From Acinetobacter oleivorans DR1 (lineage in GTDB: Bacteria; Pseudomonadota; Gammaproteobacteria; Pseudomonadales; Moraxellaceae): a stretch of 64,000 nucleotides of DNA. The translations under genes were made by a program, and so were the position numbers. A model generated the notes under the pieces. The model did no database searches. It was not told the DNA's origin and saw nothing but the letters and a program-made list of their open reading frames with translations. The stretch lies in NCBI RefSeq assembly GCF_000196795.1, contig NC_014259.1, positions 310,001 through 374,000 of the forward strand, written 5' to 3'. Shown one piece after another: positions 17,868 through 26,121 of the stretch. Within the stretch, counting starts at the first letter, position 1; each line of letters opens with the position of its first letter.

Positions 17868-18926
17868 GTGCTCAGGTTATATCGTAAACCGAATAAGGGG
17901 TTAATGGGTGTCGATATTAGTTCGACTTCTGTTAAGTTGTTAGAGCTCTCTGTTAAGAACGGTAAATATTGGGTGGAAAGCTATGCTTTGATGCCTTTAC
18001 CCGAGAACAGTGTAGTTGAAAAAAATATCTTGAATCCAGAGGCAGTTGCGGAAGCTTTGGAACGGGCGATGAATTTAGCAAATCCCCAAACCAGTAACGC
18101 TGCAATTGCTGTTCCAACATCGACGGTTATTCATAAAACCATCGAAATGGATGCAGATATGAATGATGATGAACGAGAAGTTCAGATTCGTTTAGATGCG
18201 GAGCAGTATATACCGTTCCCTTTGGATGAAGTGAGTCTTGATTTTGAGGTTTTATCAGATCGACTGCCTAATCCAAACCGTGTAAATGTACTTCTAGTTG
18301 CAACAAGAACAGAAAATGTTGAAACACGAGTAGAAGTGCTGGAGCTGGTGGATCTAACGCCTAAGCTTGCTGATGTCGAAAGTTATGCTGTCGAGCGCGC
18401 TTTTAGTGTATTTGCTGATAGTTTGCCCATGGGTGCAAATACCATTGGTATTTTAGATATCGGCCATACCATGACTACATTATCGGTTATGCAAAGTGGC
18501 AAAATCATTTATACCCGTGAACAAGTCTTCGGCGGCAAACAGCTTACTCTGGAAATTCAAAGCCGTTATGGTTTGTCATTGGAAGAAGCGGGACGAGCTA
18601 AAAAAGAACGTTCTTTACCAGATGACTATGACATTGAAGTTTTAGAGCCATTTTTAGATGCCGTTGTGCAGCAAGCTGCCAGATCTCTACAATTTTTCTT
18701 CTCTTCTTCACAATTCAATGAAATAGACCATATTTTACTAGCTGGTGGGAATGCCAATATTCCTGGGCTTGCCAAATTGTTGCAGCAAAAACTTGGTTAT
18801 CGTGTGACCATTGCCAATCCATTTTTACAAATGGGTTTTTCTCCTCAAGTCGATATTCAAAAACTTGAAAATGATGCTTCATCATTAATGGTGGCATGTG
18901 GTTTGGCTTTAAGGAGTTTTGATTAA
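17868..18926 (+). CDS. pilM: Type IV pilus inner-membrane platform protein PilM
   Basis: Cytoplasmic actin/FtsA-like ATP-binding protein that docks on the PilN N-terminus in the pilus alignment complex (ComM in A. baylyi competence nomenclature). The 352 residues contain MGVDISSTSVKLLEL (13-27) as phosphate loop 1, GILDIGHTMTTLSVM as phosphate loop 2, and ILLAGGNANIPGL in the C-terminal ATPase lobe. Translation starts at a GTG with AGGA upstream. It is the first gene of pilMNOPQ, and its stop overlaps the pilN start as TAATG. Confidence 0.96.
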   Translation: MLRLYRKPNKGLMGVDISSTSVKLLELSVKNGKYWVESYALMPLPENSVVEKNILNPEAVAEALERAMNLANPQTSNAAIAVPTSTVIHKTIEMDADMNDDEREVQIRLDAEQYIPFPLDEVSLDFEVLSDRLPNPNRVNVLLVATRTENVETRVEVLELVDLTPKLADVESYAVERAFSVFADSLPMGANTIGILDIGHTMTTLSVMQSGKIIYTREQVFGGKQLTLEIQSRYGLSLEEAGRAKKERSLPDDYDIEVLEPFLDAVVQQAARSLQFFFSSSQFNEIDHILLAGGNANIPGLAKLLQQKLGYRVTIANPFLQMGFSPQVDIQKLENDASSLMVACGLALRSFD

Positions 18927-19567
18927 TGGCAACAATTAATTTACTTCCTTGGCGTGATGGGCTTAGGGAACAACGCAAAAAACAATTTATTATTTTCTGT
19001 TTTGGGGTCGTTGTGCTGGGGATTACCACTGTATCTTCTGGGTGGTTTTATTTAAATCAAAAATTAGATGATCAAGAACAAGCTAATCAACTCATAACCA
19101 GTACAAACCAGAGTCTAGATCAACAGCTTAAAACCTTAAATGGCTTGCAAGAACAGCGTGATGCCATTATCGAACGTATGAAACTTATTCAGGGATTGCA
19201 AAGTCAACGTCCTGTTGTTGTGCGTTTGGTGGATGAATTGGTACGGGTGACTCCGGCAGCGATGTATTTGACTAAATTTAGCAGAACTGGAGATAAGTTT
19301 ACCATTGAAGGTAAAGCAGAAAGTCCAAATACGGTCGCGGAGTTATTACGTAATCTCGAAGCATCACCATGGTATCGCAACGCTTTCATGAACTCTTTCT
19401 TGGCGACTGAAGAGAAAAAAGATAAGACGGCAAGTTCGCTGCTTCCTAGAGTAGAAGATAGTTATGGCAGTTTTGTTGTGACTGTTGATTTAGGAGAAAT
19501 GGGGGTGACTACAACAGATGATACCGCCAATACGTCTGTAAGTGCGGATAAGGGGGCGGTTAAATGA
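18926..19567 (+). CDS. pilN: Type IV pilus assembly protein PilN
   Basis: Bitopic inner-membrane protein. The conserved N-terminal peptide INLLPWRDGLREQRKK (4-19) is the known PilM-binding motif. It is followed by one transmembrane helix (about 22-44) and a periplasmic coiled-coil plus ferredoxin-like domain that pairs with PilO. The 213 residues are a typical length. It overlaps both pilM and pilO (ATGA), implying equal expression of complex subunits. Confidence 0.96.
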   Translation: MATINLLPWRDGLREQRKKQFIIFCFGVVVLGITTVSSGWFYLNQKLDDQEQANQLITSTNQSLDQQLKTLNGLQEQRDAIIERMKLIQGLQSQRPVVVRLVDELVRVTPAAMYLTKFSRTGDKFTIEGKAESPNTVAELLRNLEASPWYRNAFMNSFLATEEKKDKTASSLLPRVEDSYGSFVVTVDLGEMGVTTTDDTANTSVSADKGAVK

Positions 19568-20313
19568 GTCCAGATGAACTTCATGAGTTGTCGTTAGAAC
19601 AAGCTCCATCTAAGAAAAAACAGATTACTTTAGAAAAATTTCTTCAGCAATTTAACACACTAGATATGAACAGTTATGGTAGCTGGCCATTATCTGTGAA
19701 AATTACGTGCTGGGTTTTTATTTTCTTTGCTGTATTGGCTTTAGGATACTTTGTTGTTATTCAACCAAAGTTACAAGCAATTGATAATGCGCAGGCGCAA
19801 GAAAGTAATTTGTTGAATGAGTTTCGCGAAAAGGATTCAAAATTACGTAACTTGCAGCAATATCAACTTCAACTTCAAGAGATGCAAGCAAACTTTAATC
19901 AGCAGTTAGAACAACTCCCAAAAGAAACCGAGATTCCAAGCTTGGTTGAGGATATTAACTTAACTGGTGTGAGCTCTGGTCTGAAGTTTAAAAATATTCG
20001 TTTAGAAGATGAAGTGAAGCAGGAAATCTTTATTGAACAGCCTATTACGATGGAAGCAACTGGCGATTATCACGCTTTTGGTGCTTTTGTTAGTAGTATT
20101 GCGGCATTACCACGTATTGTGACGATGCATGATTTTGTTGTAGAAGCTGCACCTGTTAAAGATAGTAAGTCAGATATTCCTGTCCTTAATTATTCTATTA
20201 AAGCAAAAACTTATCGCTATATGGGCGCCGTAGAAAATGCTGAACATTCGGAAAACAACGCTTCGGCTTCAGTAGCACCTGTTTCCTCTACTGCTAATAC
20301 ACAGTCGAAATAG
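19564..20313 (+). CDS. pilO: Type IV pilus assembly protein PilO
   Basis: A 249-residue bitopic protein. A cytoplasmic tail of about 45 residues leads to a transmembrane helix (about 47-69), a periplasmic coiled coil rich in Gln, Glu and Leu (about 75-125), and a globular domain. PilO heterodimerises with PilN and links to PilP in the alignment complex. The Ser/Ala/Asn-rich last 25 residues look disordered. The call is supported by topology and by its place between pilN and pilP. Confidence 0.95.
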   Translation: MSPDELHELSLEQAPSKKKQITLEKFLQQFNTLDMNSYGSWPLSVKITCWVFIFFAVLALGYFVVIQPKLQAIDNAQAQESNLLNEFREKDSKLRNLQQYQLQLQEMQANFNQQLEQLPKETEIPSLVEDINLTGVSSGLKFKNIRLEDEVKQEIFIEQPITMEATGDYHAFGAFVSSIAALPRIVTMHDFVVEAAPVKDSKSDIPVLNYSIKAKTYRYMGAVENAEHSENNASASVAPVSSTANTQSK

Positions 20314-20323
20314 GAGCATTACA

Positions 20324-20851
20324 ATGAAACTTAAGCAAATTTCTTTTTCTATTTTGGCATGTTTAGTTTTAGTTGGATGTGACTCGAGAATTGATGCTGT
20401 AAATCAGCAAATGGCAAATATACGTAATCAGCCACCACAGCCGATAGATCCAGCACCTATTTTCACGCCTGTGCCACAATTTAACTATGCGGCTCATCAG
20501 CTAAAGAGTCCATTTTTACCAAGCTCACTTGCTGCTGAGCTCAAAATTATGGCAGGAAAACGGGTATATCCGAATTTCTCACGTGCACCTCAGCCTCTAG
20601 AAAGTTATGCATTAGAATCCTTAAACATGAAAGGAAGCATACGTAATAACCGTGGGCAAGTATTGGCTCTTATCCAATCACCCGATCAGCAAATTGAACG
20701 GGTACAGGTGGGGAATTATATCGGGATGAACCAAGGGCGTATTACCCATATTGGTCCAACCCAGATTGATCTGGTAGAGATTGTCCCTGATGGGCGCGAA
20801 GGCTATGTGGAGAGACCAAGAACCTTAGTGTTAATTGGACCCGCACCCTAA
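20324..20851 (+). CDS. pilP: Type IV pilus lipoprotein PilP
   Basis: Inner-membrane lipoprotein connecting PilNO to the secretin PilQ. The 175-residue precursor has a lipobox LVLVGC at residues 14-19, so Cys19 should be lipidated. A flexible Pro/Gln-rich linker follows, then the beta-rich HR domain (about residues 90-170) with NNRGQVLALIQSPDQQIERV and the typical GRITHIGPTQIDLVEIV. The length is normal. It lies 10 bp after pilO. Confidence 0.95.
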   Translation: MKLKQISFSILACLVLVGCDSRIDAVNQQMANIRNQPPQPIDPAPIFTPVPQFNYAAHQLKSPFLPSSLAAELKIMAGKRVYPNFSRAPQPLESYALESLNMKGSIRNNRGQVLALIQSPDQQIERVQVGNYIGMNQGRITHIGPTQIDLVEIVPDGREGYVERPRTLVLIGPAP

Positions 20852-20913
20852 AATTTAGGGAATAACAAAGAAAAAGTATTTTTAAAGATTATTTAATTGG
20901 GGATGGTCAGACA

Positions 20914-23079
20914 ATGAATCACGTATTCCGTCAGTTTTCTATGGGGGCTGTAGCCATTGCACTTATGCAGGTTGCCTCTGCACAGGTCAGCATGACCAAT
21001 ATTGTACCAACGCAAATTGCAGGTCAGGGTACAGAAATTCGAGTTATGTTTAATGGTTTGCCACCACAACCACAGGCATACCAACTTGAAAATCCTTCAC
21101 GTTTGATTTTGGATTTTAATAAAGCTCAGCAGACTTTAACACAGTCAAAAGTAGCAATTGGTACAAATGAAGCAAGCTCAGTTGATGTAAGTTCTGATGA
21201 TCAGCGCTCACGTTTAACTGTAAATTTAAAAGAGGCAGGTGCGTTTACAACGCGCATTGAAGGCAATACTTTTATTCTAAAGATTAATTCAGCTCAAGCA
21301 GCTATTAAGCCTTTACCAACCACTACAGTACAGCCACAAGGTGTCTCAAATATTGGCTTTCAGCGCGGTGGTCAAGGTGAAGGATTAATTGTTATTGATT
21401 TATTGGGAAGTAATACCCCTGTTGATGTTCAGCAACAAGGTAGCAAAGTCGTAGTGAGAACTCTGGGCTCTAAAATTCCCACACATTTAGCTAAACGTTT
21501 AAATGTGAATGATTTTGCAACTCCTGTTTCTACCATTGAATCTTATAACGAAAAAGGCAATGGTGTTATTACGATCCAATCTACTGGTAGCTATGAATAT
21601 ATGGCTTATCAAGCGGAAAATAAACTCACCATTAGCTTAAAGCGCCCTCAGGATAAAAACGTAACTTCTTTATATAAGACACCTAATTACTCTGGTAATA
21701 AGCTTTCTCTTGATTTCCAAGATATTGAAGTCCGTCGCGTTTTACAGTTACTTGCCGATTTTACTGGCATTAATATGGTGGCCGCCGATAGTGTTCAGGG
21801 TAATATTACTTTGCGCTTGAAAGATGTTCCGTGGGATCAGGCACTTGATATTATTTTAAAGACCAAAAATCTTGATAAACGTAGAAATGGTAATGTTATT
21901 TGGATTGCTCCTGTTACTGAATTGATTAAGGCTGAAGAAGAAGAAGCAAAAGCTGTCGCTCAGAGTGTCAAACTCGCTCCTTTGCAAACTGAGTATATTC
22001 AACTTAAATATGCTCAAGCACAGGATATTATGGGTTTAATTACTCAAGGTTCAAATAATGGCAATGGTTTGCAGCATACTTCAGGTGGAGGTACTTCAAC
22101 TTCTACTAACTTAAATACGGGTGTTGATAGTTTAGGAAATAACGTAGGAAGTTTATTGAGTCCACGTGGAACAATTACTCAAGATGATCGTACCAATACT
22201 TTAATTATTAACGATACAGCTCAGTCGATTGATCAAATTCGTAAAATGATTGATTTACTAGATGTGCAAGTTAAGCAGGTCATGGTTGAGGCACGTATTG
22301 TTAGAGCTTCTACTTCTTTTACCAAAGAGCTTGGTGTTAAGTGGGGGATCCTATCTCAAGGAATTACCAATAATAATAACTTGCTGGTTGGTGGTAGTGA
22401 AACAACTTTATGGAATTTACGAGAACCCAAAAAAGATGAGACTACGGGAGGATATAAATACACGATTGAACGTCCAGATAATTTAAACGTCGATTTAGGG
22501 GTGACCAATCCGGCTGGAAGTATTGCCTTTGGTTTGATTAGCATGTCTGATTTTATGCTTGATCTTGAACTTTCAGCATTACAAGCCGATGGCTATGGTG
22601 AGGTTATTTCTACACCTAAAGTCATGACAGCAGATAAACAACCAGCGAAAGTTGCGACAGGTCAGCAGGTCCCTTATCAATCTACAACGAACTCTGCTGC
22701 AGGCTCAACTGCCACAACTTCATTTAAAGATGCGCTGTTAAGCTTAAACGTGACACCAAGTATTACACCTGACGGGAAGATCCAAATGAAATTAGATATT
22801 TCGAAAGATTCCGTTGCTGGTGCTGCTCCTAATGGCGAGTTAATTTTAAATAAAAATCAGATTAACACTAATGTATTGGTTAATAACGGTGAAACAGTCA
22901 TTTTAGGTGGGGTGTTTGAGCAGACGACAACTAACTCACAAACCAAGGTTCCTTTCTTTGGTGATATTCCTGTACTTGGGCATTTATTCAGAAAAGATGT
23001 GAAATCTGATGATAAACAAGAGTTACTGATTTTCGTTACTCCACGAATTGTTAATGACACTTTGGTGAGAAATCATTAA
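20914..23079 (+). CDS. pilQ: Type IV pilus secretin PilQ
   Basis: Outer-membrane secretin through which the pilus, and DNA during transformation, passes (ComQ in A. baylyi). The 721-residue precursor has a signal peptide ending near VASA-QV (residue 24) and N-terminal AMIN-like beta repeats (about 30-220). An N0/STN-like domain with SLDFQDIEVRRVLQLLADF follows around 265, then an N1 domain, a Gly/Ser/Asn-rich loop near 390-405, and the secretin core. The core ends in the signature VPFFGDIPVLGHLFR near residue 690. Length and order are standard. Confidence 0.97.
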   Translation: MNHVFRQFSMGAVAIALMQVASAQVSMTNIVPTQIAGQGTEIRVMFNGLPPQPQAYQLENPSRLILDFNKAQQTLTQSKVAIGTNEASSVDVSSDDQRSRLTVNLKEAGAFTTRIEGNTFILKINSAQAAIKPLPTTTVQPQGVSNIGFQRGGQGEGLIVIDLLGSNTPVDVQQQGSKVVVRTLGSKIPTHLAKRLNVNDFATPVSTIESYNEKGNGVITIQSTGSYEYMAYQAENKLTISLKRPQDKNVTSLYKTPNYSGNKLSLDFQDIEVRRVLQLLADFTGINMVAADSVQGNITLRLKDVPWDQALDIILKTKNLDKRRNGNVIWIAPVTELIKAEEEEAKAVAQSVKLAPLQTEYIQLKYAQAQDIMGLITQGSNNGNGLQHTSGGGTSTSTNLNTGVDSLGNNVGSLLSPRGTITQDDRTNTLIINDTAQSIDQIRKMIDLLDVQVKQVMVEARIVRASTSFTKELGVKWGILSQGITNNNNLLVGGSETTLWNLREPKKDETTGGYKYTIERPDNLNVDLGVTNPAGSIAFGLISMSDFMLDLELSALQADGYGEVISTPKVMTADKQPAKVATGQQVPYQSTTNSAAGSTATTSFKDALLSLNVTPSITPDGKIQMKLDISKDSVAGAAPNGELILNKNQINTNVLVNNGETVILGGVFEQTTTNSQTKVPFFGDIPVLGHLFRKDVKSDDKQELLIFVTPRIVNDTLVRNH

Positions 23080-23090
23080 TATATTTTTTA

Positions 23091-23660
23091 ATGAAAGCAA
23101 TTGAAATAGGTGGCGCCTTGCCAAGCAAAGCGTTTGAAACCCTGCCAAATATTTATTTGGTGGGGCCCATGGGGGCAGGAAAAACAACCGTTGGACGTCA
23201 TTTAGCCGAAATATTAGGGCGTGAATTTTTAGATAGTGATCATGAAATTGAACGCAAAACAGGGGCTACTATTCCTTGGATTTTTGAAAAAGAAGGGGAA
23301 TTCGGATTTCGTGCTCGTGAAACCATAGTGTTGAATGAGTTAACTTCCCGTAAGGCTTTGGTTTTAGCAACAGGCGGTGGTGCGATTACTCAAGCACCCA
23401 ATCGTGAGTTTCTAAAGCAGCGTGGTATAGTCGTTTATCTTTACACTCCAGTGGAACTACAATTGCAACGAACTTATCGCGATAAAAACAGACCTCTATT
23501 ACAAGTTGAAAACCCTGAACAAAAATTGCGAGATTTGTTAAAAATACGTGATCCTTTATATCGTGAAGTTGCTCATTACACGATTGAAACCAATCAGGGT
23601 GCTGCACGCGATCTTGCTCAAAAGATTCTGCAACTTATTTTGTCTAACACGCTAAAATAG
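23091..23660 (+). CDS. aroK: Shikimate kinase
   Basis: Phosphorylates shikimate in the aromatic amino acid pathway. The 189 residues carry Walker [10 protein letters not shown] (25-33), the shikimate-binding pattern [21 protein letters not shown], the GGGA loop, and DKNRPLL in the lid. The N-terminus has a short extension of about 15 residues relative to many homologues. It is packed 11 bp after pilQ, as in many gammaproteobacteria where aroKB follows pilQ. Confidence 0.96.
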   Translation: MKAIEIGGALPSKAFETLPNIYLVGPMGAGKTTVGRHLAEILGREFLDSDHEIERKTGATIPWIFEKEGEFGFRARETIVLNELTSRKALVLATGGGAITQAPNREFLKQRGIVVYLYTPVELQLQRTYRDKNRPLLQVENPEQKLRDLLKIRDPLYREVAHYTIETNQGAARDLAQKILQLILSNTLK

Positions 23661-23688
23661 CCAAACTTACTCGTGGTTTAATAAACTC

Positions 23689-24771
23689 ATGCAAACTTTA
23701 CATGTTGAATTAGGCGAACGCCGTTATCCTATTTTTATTGGCAGTCAACTTGATCCTAAACAGTTGCTTGAACCTTATATTCATGGTCAACAGGTCATGA
23801 TTGTGAGTAACGAAACGGTCGCACCTTTATATTTATCTCACTATCAAGAAGCATTAAAAAGTTTGGGTAAAACTGTAGCTACGTGTATTTTGCCCGATGG
23901 TGAAAAATATAAAGATATTCAACATTTAAATTTAATTTTTGATGCACTACTTGAAACTGGTTTTAACCGAGATTGTACGGTTTTAGCTTTAGGTGGTGGT
24001 GTGATTGGTGATATGGCTGGCTTTGCATCTGCATGTTTTCAGCGTGGTGTTTATTTTGTTCAGGTTCCAACTACGCTCCTTTCACAAGTAGATTCAAGTG
24101 TAGGTGGTAAAACTGGTATTAATCATCCACTGGGTAAAAACATGCTTGGCGCATTTCAGCAACCTCAAGTTGTTTTGGCTGATATGGCTCAACTCAACAC
24201 CTTACCGGATCGAGAGTTGTCTGCTGGATTATCAGAAGTCATTAAATATGCCTTGTTAGGCGACGCTGATTTTCTTGTTTGGTTAGAACAAAATATGGAT
24301 GGGTTGATTGGGCGAGATGCTGATCTTTTAGCAGAAGCTGTTTATCGTTCATGTACTCATAAAGCCCGTATTGTTGCAAACGATGAAAAAGAGCAAGGAG
24401 AAAGAGCCTTACTCAACTTAGGTCATACGTTTGGTCATGCTATTGAATCTTATCTGGGTTATGGAACTTGGTTGCATGGCGAAGCAGTAGCTACCGGCAT
24501 GGTTATGGCAGCTGATTTATCACACCGTTTAGGCTGGATTTCAAATGATGATGTAGAGCGTACAAAAAAAATTATTCAACGCGCTAATTTGCCGATATCA
24601 TGTCCAAAAATTCCATTGGATGAATTCCTTGGATATATGGCACATGATAAAAAAGTTCTCAATGGTCAATTACGTTTAGTGTTGTTAAAGCAACTTGGAC
24701 AAGCGGTAATTACTAAAGACTTTGATGTTGAACTCATGAAACAAGCTATTTTGGCAAATCAACACGGATAA
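23689..24771 (+). CDS. aroB: 3-dehydroquinate synthase
   Basis: NAD- and zinc-dependent second enzyme of the shikimate pathway, cyclising DAHP to 3-dehydroquinate. In the 360 residues, [19 protein letters not shown] (about 103-121), [17 protein letters not shown] and [11 protein letters not shown] (zinc histidine region) are all present. The length is usual. It lies 28 bp after aroK and 16 bp before the SPOR-like gene, in the conserved aroK-aroB-damX-like order. Confidence 0.97.
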   Translation: MQTLHVELGERRYPIFIGSQLDPKQLLEPYIHGQQVMIVSNETVAPLYLSHYQEALKSLGKTVATCILPDGEKYKDIQHLNLIFDALLETGFNRDCTVLALGGGVIGDMAGFASACFQRGVYFVQVPTTLLSQVDSSVGGKTGINHPLGKNMLGAFQQPQVVLADMAQLNTLPDRELSAGLSEVIKYALLGDADFLVWLEQNMDGLIGRDADLLAEAVYRSCTHKARIVANDEKEQGERALLNLGHTFGHAIESYLGYGTWLHGEAVATGMVMAADLSHRLGWISNDDVERTKKIIQRANLPISCPKIPLDEFLGYMAHDKKVLNGQLRLVLLKQLGQAVITKDFDVELMKQAILANQHG

Positions 24772-24787
24772 TAAATTAAGGTAACAC

Positions 24788-25666
24788 ATGACTGTATCAC
24801 GTACACTTTGGCAGAATGTTCAACAATATATCTGGTTGGTGGGTGGTATCGTCTGCTTGTTTCTGGCTTTTCTTTTCTGGGTAATGACGGATAGTAAGAA
24901 GCTTGTAGAAGTTGAAAAAGCTGCTGATTCAGAAGCACCTGTGCAAATTCAGCCAGAAAAAGTGGCAACAACGGCTAACTTAGGGGCTTTAGCCGATGAG
25001 GTTAGGCCTCTTGATTTAACGACTCGCACAGTTGCTTCAGGTCAGCATGAAGCAGAGTTTCGCGGTACAAAATTTATTAACGAAAACAAGAAACAGTGGA
25101 CGCTTGAGTTATTCCGTGCATCTGACGAAGATATTATTAAAAACTTTTTAAAGAATCGTTCAGACCGAAATAAATTTATCTACTTCCGATTAAGTGGAGA
25201 GAAGCAATCTGAACAATATGTTTTGACATATGGTGTATTTAAGCGTTCTGAGGATGCAATTCAGCAGTTAACGCAACTGAATCTTGATTTGCCTGAATCA
25301 ATTAAGCCACAACCACAACAATTTTCTACTTATGTACCACTAGTTAATGACTTGGGTGCAGATGAAATGAAAGGTGGCATTAGCCAAACTTATGAAGTGC
25401 GTTTACGTCCAGCGGCTTTGCCTAAAATTGATGAGTCTTTGCTCATGGGCGCAGGTGTAAACGGTGCGACAAGTACGCAGCCGAAAGTGGCTGCTCCAGC
25501 AACGAACTCTACAACTCGAACGACCATTATTCGCCGAGATGCTGAAGGAAATGTTGTGGATGTACATCAGTCCAATTCTGCAGATGCTTCTAAAAAGACT
25601 CAGCAAAATCGTGAAATTGAAACTACTCCTAAAAATGCAACAAATGAGGGCACAAGAGGGAACTAA
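24788..25666 (+). CDS. SPOR-like membrane protein (DamX position)
   Basis: A 292-residue bitopic protein with an N-terminal transmembrane helix (about 16-36) and a probable periplasmic remainder. Around residues 95-190 a SPOR-like segment is recognisable: QWTLELF, FIYFRLSG, YVLTYGVFKRSEDAIQQL and LPESIKPQP. SPOR domains bind denuded septal peptidoglycan. The last 75 residues are Ser/Thr/Asn-rich and likely disordered. The position after aroB matches damX of enterics and pseudomonads, but the large ATPase-like N-terminal part of those proteins is absent. The domain call is by pattern and should be confirmed with a profile. Confidence 0.75.
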   Translation: MTVSRTLWQNVQQYIWLVGGIVCLFLAFLFWVMTDSKKLVEVEKAADSEAPVQIQPEKVATTANLGALADEVRPLDLTTRTVASGQHEAEFRGTKFINENKKQWTLELFRASDEDIIKNFLKNRSDRNKFIYFRLSGEKQSEQYVLTYGVFKRSEDAIQQLTQLNLDLPESIKPQPQQFSTYVPLVNDLGADEMKGGISQTYEVRLRPAALPKIDESLLMGAGVNGATSTQPKVAAPATNSTTRTTIIRRDAEGNVVDVHQSNSADASKKTQQNREIETTPKNATNEGTRGN

Positions 25667-25680
25667 GGATAAGAATAATG

Positions 25681-25697
25681 TGCACAAATATAGTGCA
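25681..25697. promoter_or_regulatory. NtrC-like activator site 1 upstream of gltBD
   Basis: TGCACAAATATAGTGCA fits the 17-bp NtrC consensus TGCACCA-N3-TGGTGCA in both outer pentamers. Its centre is about 160 bp upstream of the expected sigma-54 start point, a normal enhancer distance. Confidence 0.65.
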
Positions 25698-25721
25698 ATA
25701 ACAAAAGATATATATAATTTT

Positions 25722-25738
25722 TGATCAAGTGTGGTGCA
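25722..25738. promoter_or_regulatory. NtrC-like activator site 2 upstream of gltBD
   Basis: TGATCAAGTGTGGTGCA has a perfect right half (TGGTGCA) and a weak left half of the NtrC palindrome. It is centred 41 bp, about four helical turns, from site 1, as is usual for cooperative enhancer pairs. Confidence 0.6.
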
Positions 25739-25823
25739 TATTTGGTCATTTATTAAAATGATAGCCTGAATAAAACTGATCTATTTTTAAGAAATATAAA
25801 CACTTAAGCTTTAAAAATCATAT

Positions 25824-25838
25824 TGGCATAGTTTTTGC
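25824..25838 (+). promoter_or_regulatory. Sigma-54 promoter (-24/-12) of gltBD
   Basis: TGGCATAGTTTTTGC carries the invariant GG and GC at exact -24/-12 spacing and the flanking TTGC of the consensus TGGCAC-N5-TTGC. Transcription would start near 25850, giving a leader of about 270 nt before gltB. Two NtrC-like sites lie 86-157 bp upstream of the -24 element. Confidence 0.7.
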
Positions 25839-26121
25839 TTTATTCTTGTGCTTATTAATGTACTGCTAACTATTTTGGCGCTCTAAAGAGTGAAGTCTAT
25901 GCAGAGTCGTGGGGTCGAGCTGCTTTAAAAGAGTGCGAAATAAGTCAAAACATTTTTCTAGCAAAAACCAGTGTACGTAAAAATGGAACAGCGTATATTG
26001 GCTTATCAGCCCAAAATTTTTTTTTGCGAAACATTGAGCTAACTATCGTCCGTAGGCAATATCGCAGAAATAAGTTGTTTGTTTGACGCTCGAAAGAGCC
26101 TTATTGAAAGAAGGGTACGCT

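Larger units (their letters stand above)
25667..26121 (+). other. 455-bp regulatory region and leader of gltB
   Basis: Besides the activator sites and sigma-54 promoter, the region holds an unusual leader. A motif GGCGCTCTAAAGAGTG (25877-25892) recurs as GACGCTCGAAAGAGCC (26085-26100), and the second copy can form a GCTC-GAAA-GAGC tetraloop hairpin about 20 nt upstream of the gltB start. A nine-codon reading frame (MQSRGVELL, 25899-25928) is present, but its ribosome binding site is poor. No larger gene is visible. Confidence 0.5.

Noticed and set aside
25777..25791. GATCTATTTTTAAG shared with the rlmA-ponA gap (15090-15103)
   Set aside because: A short AT-rich match expected by chance in such DNA; no flanking similarity.
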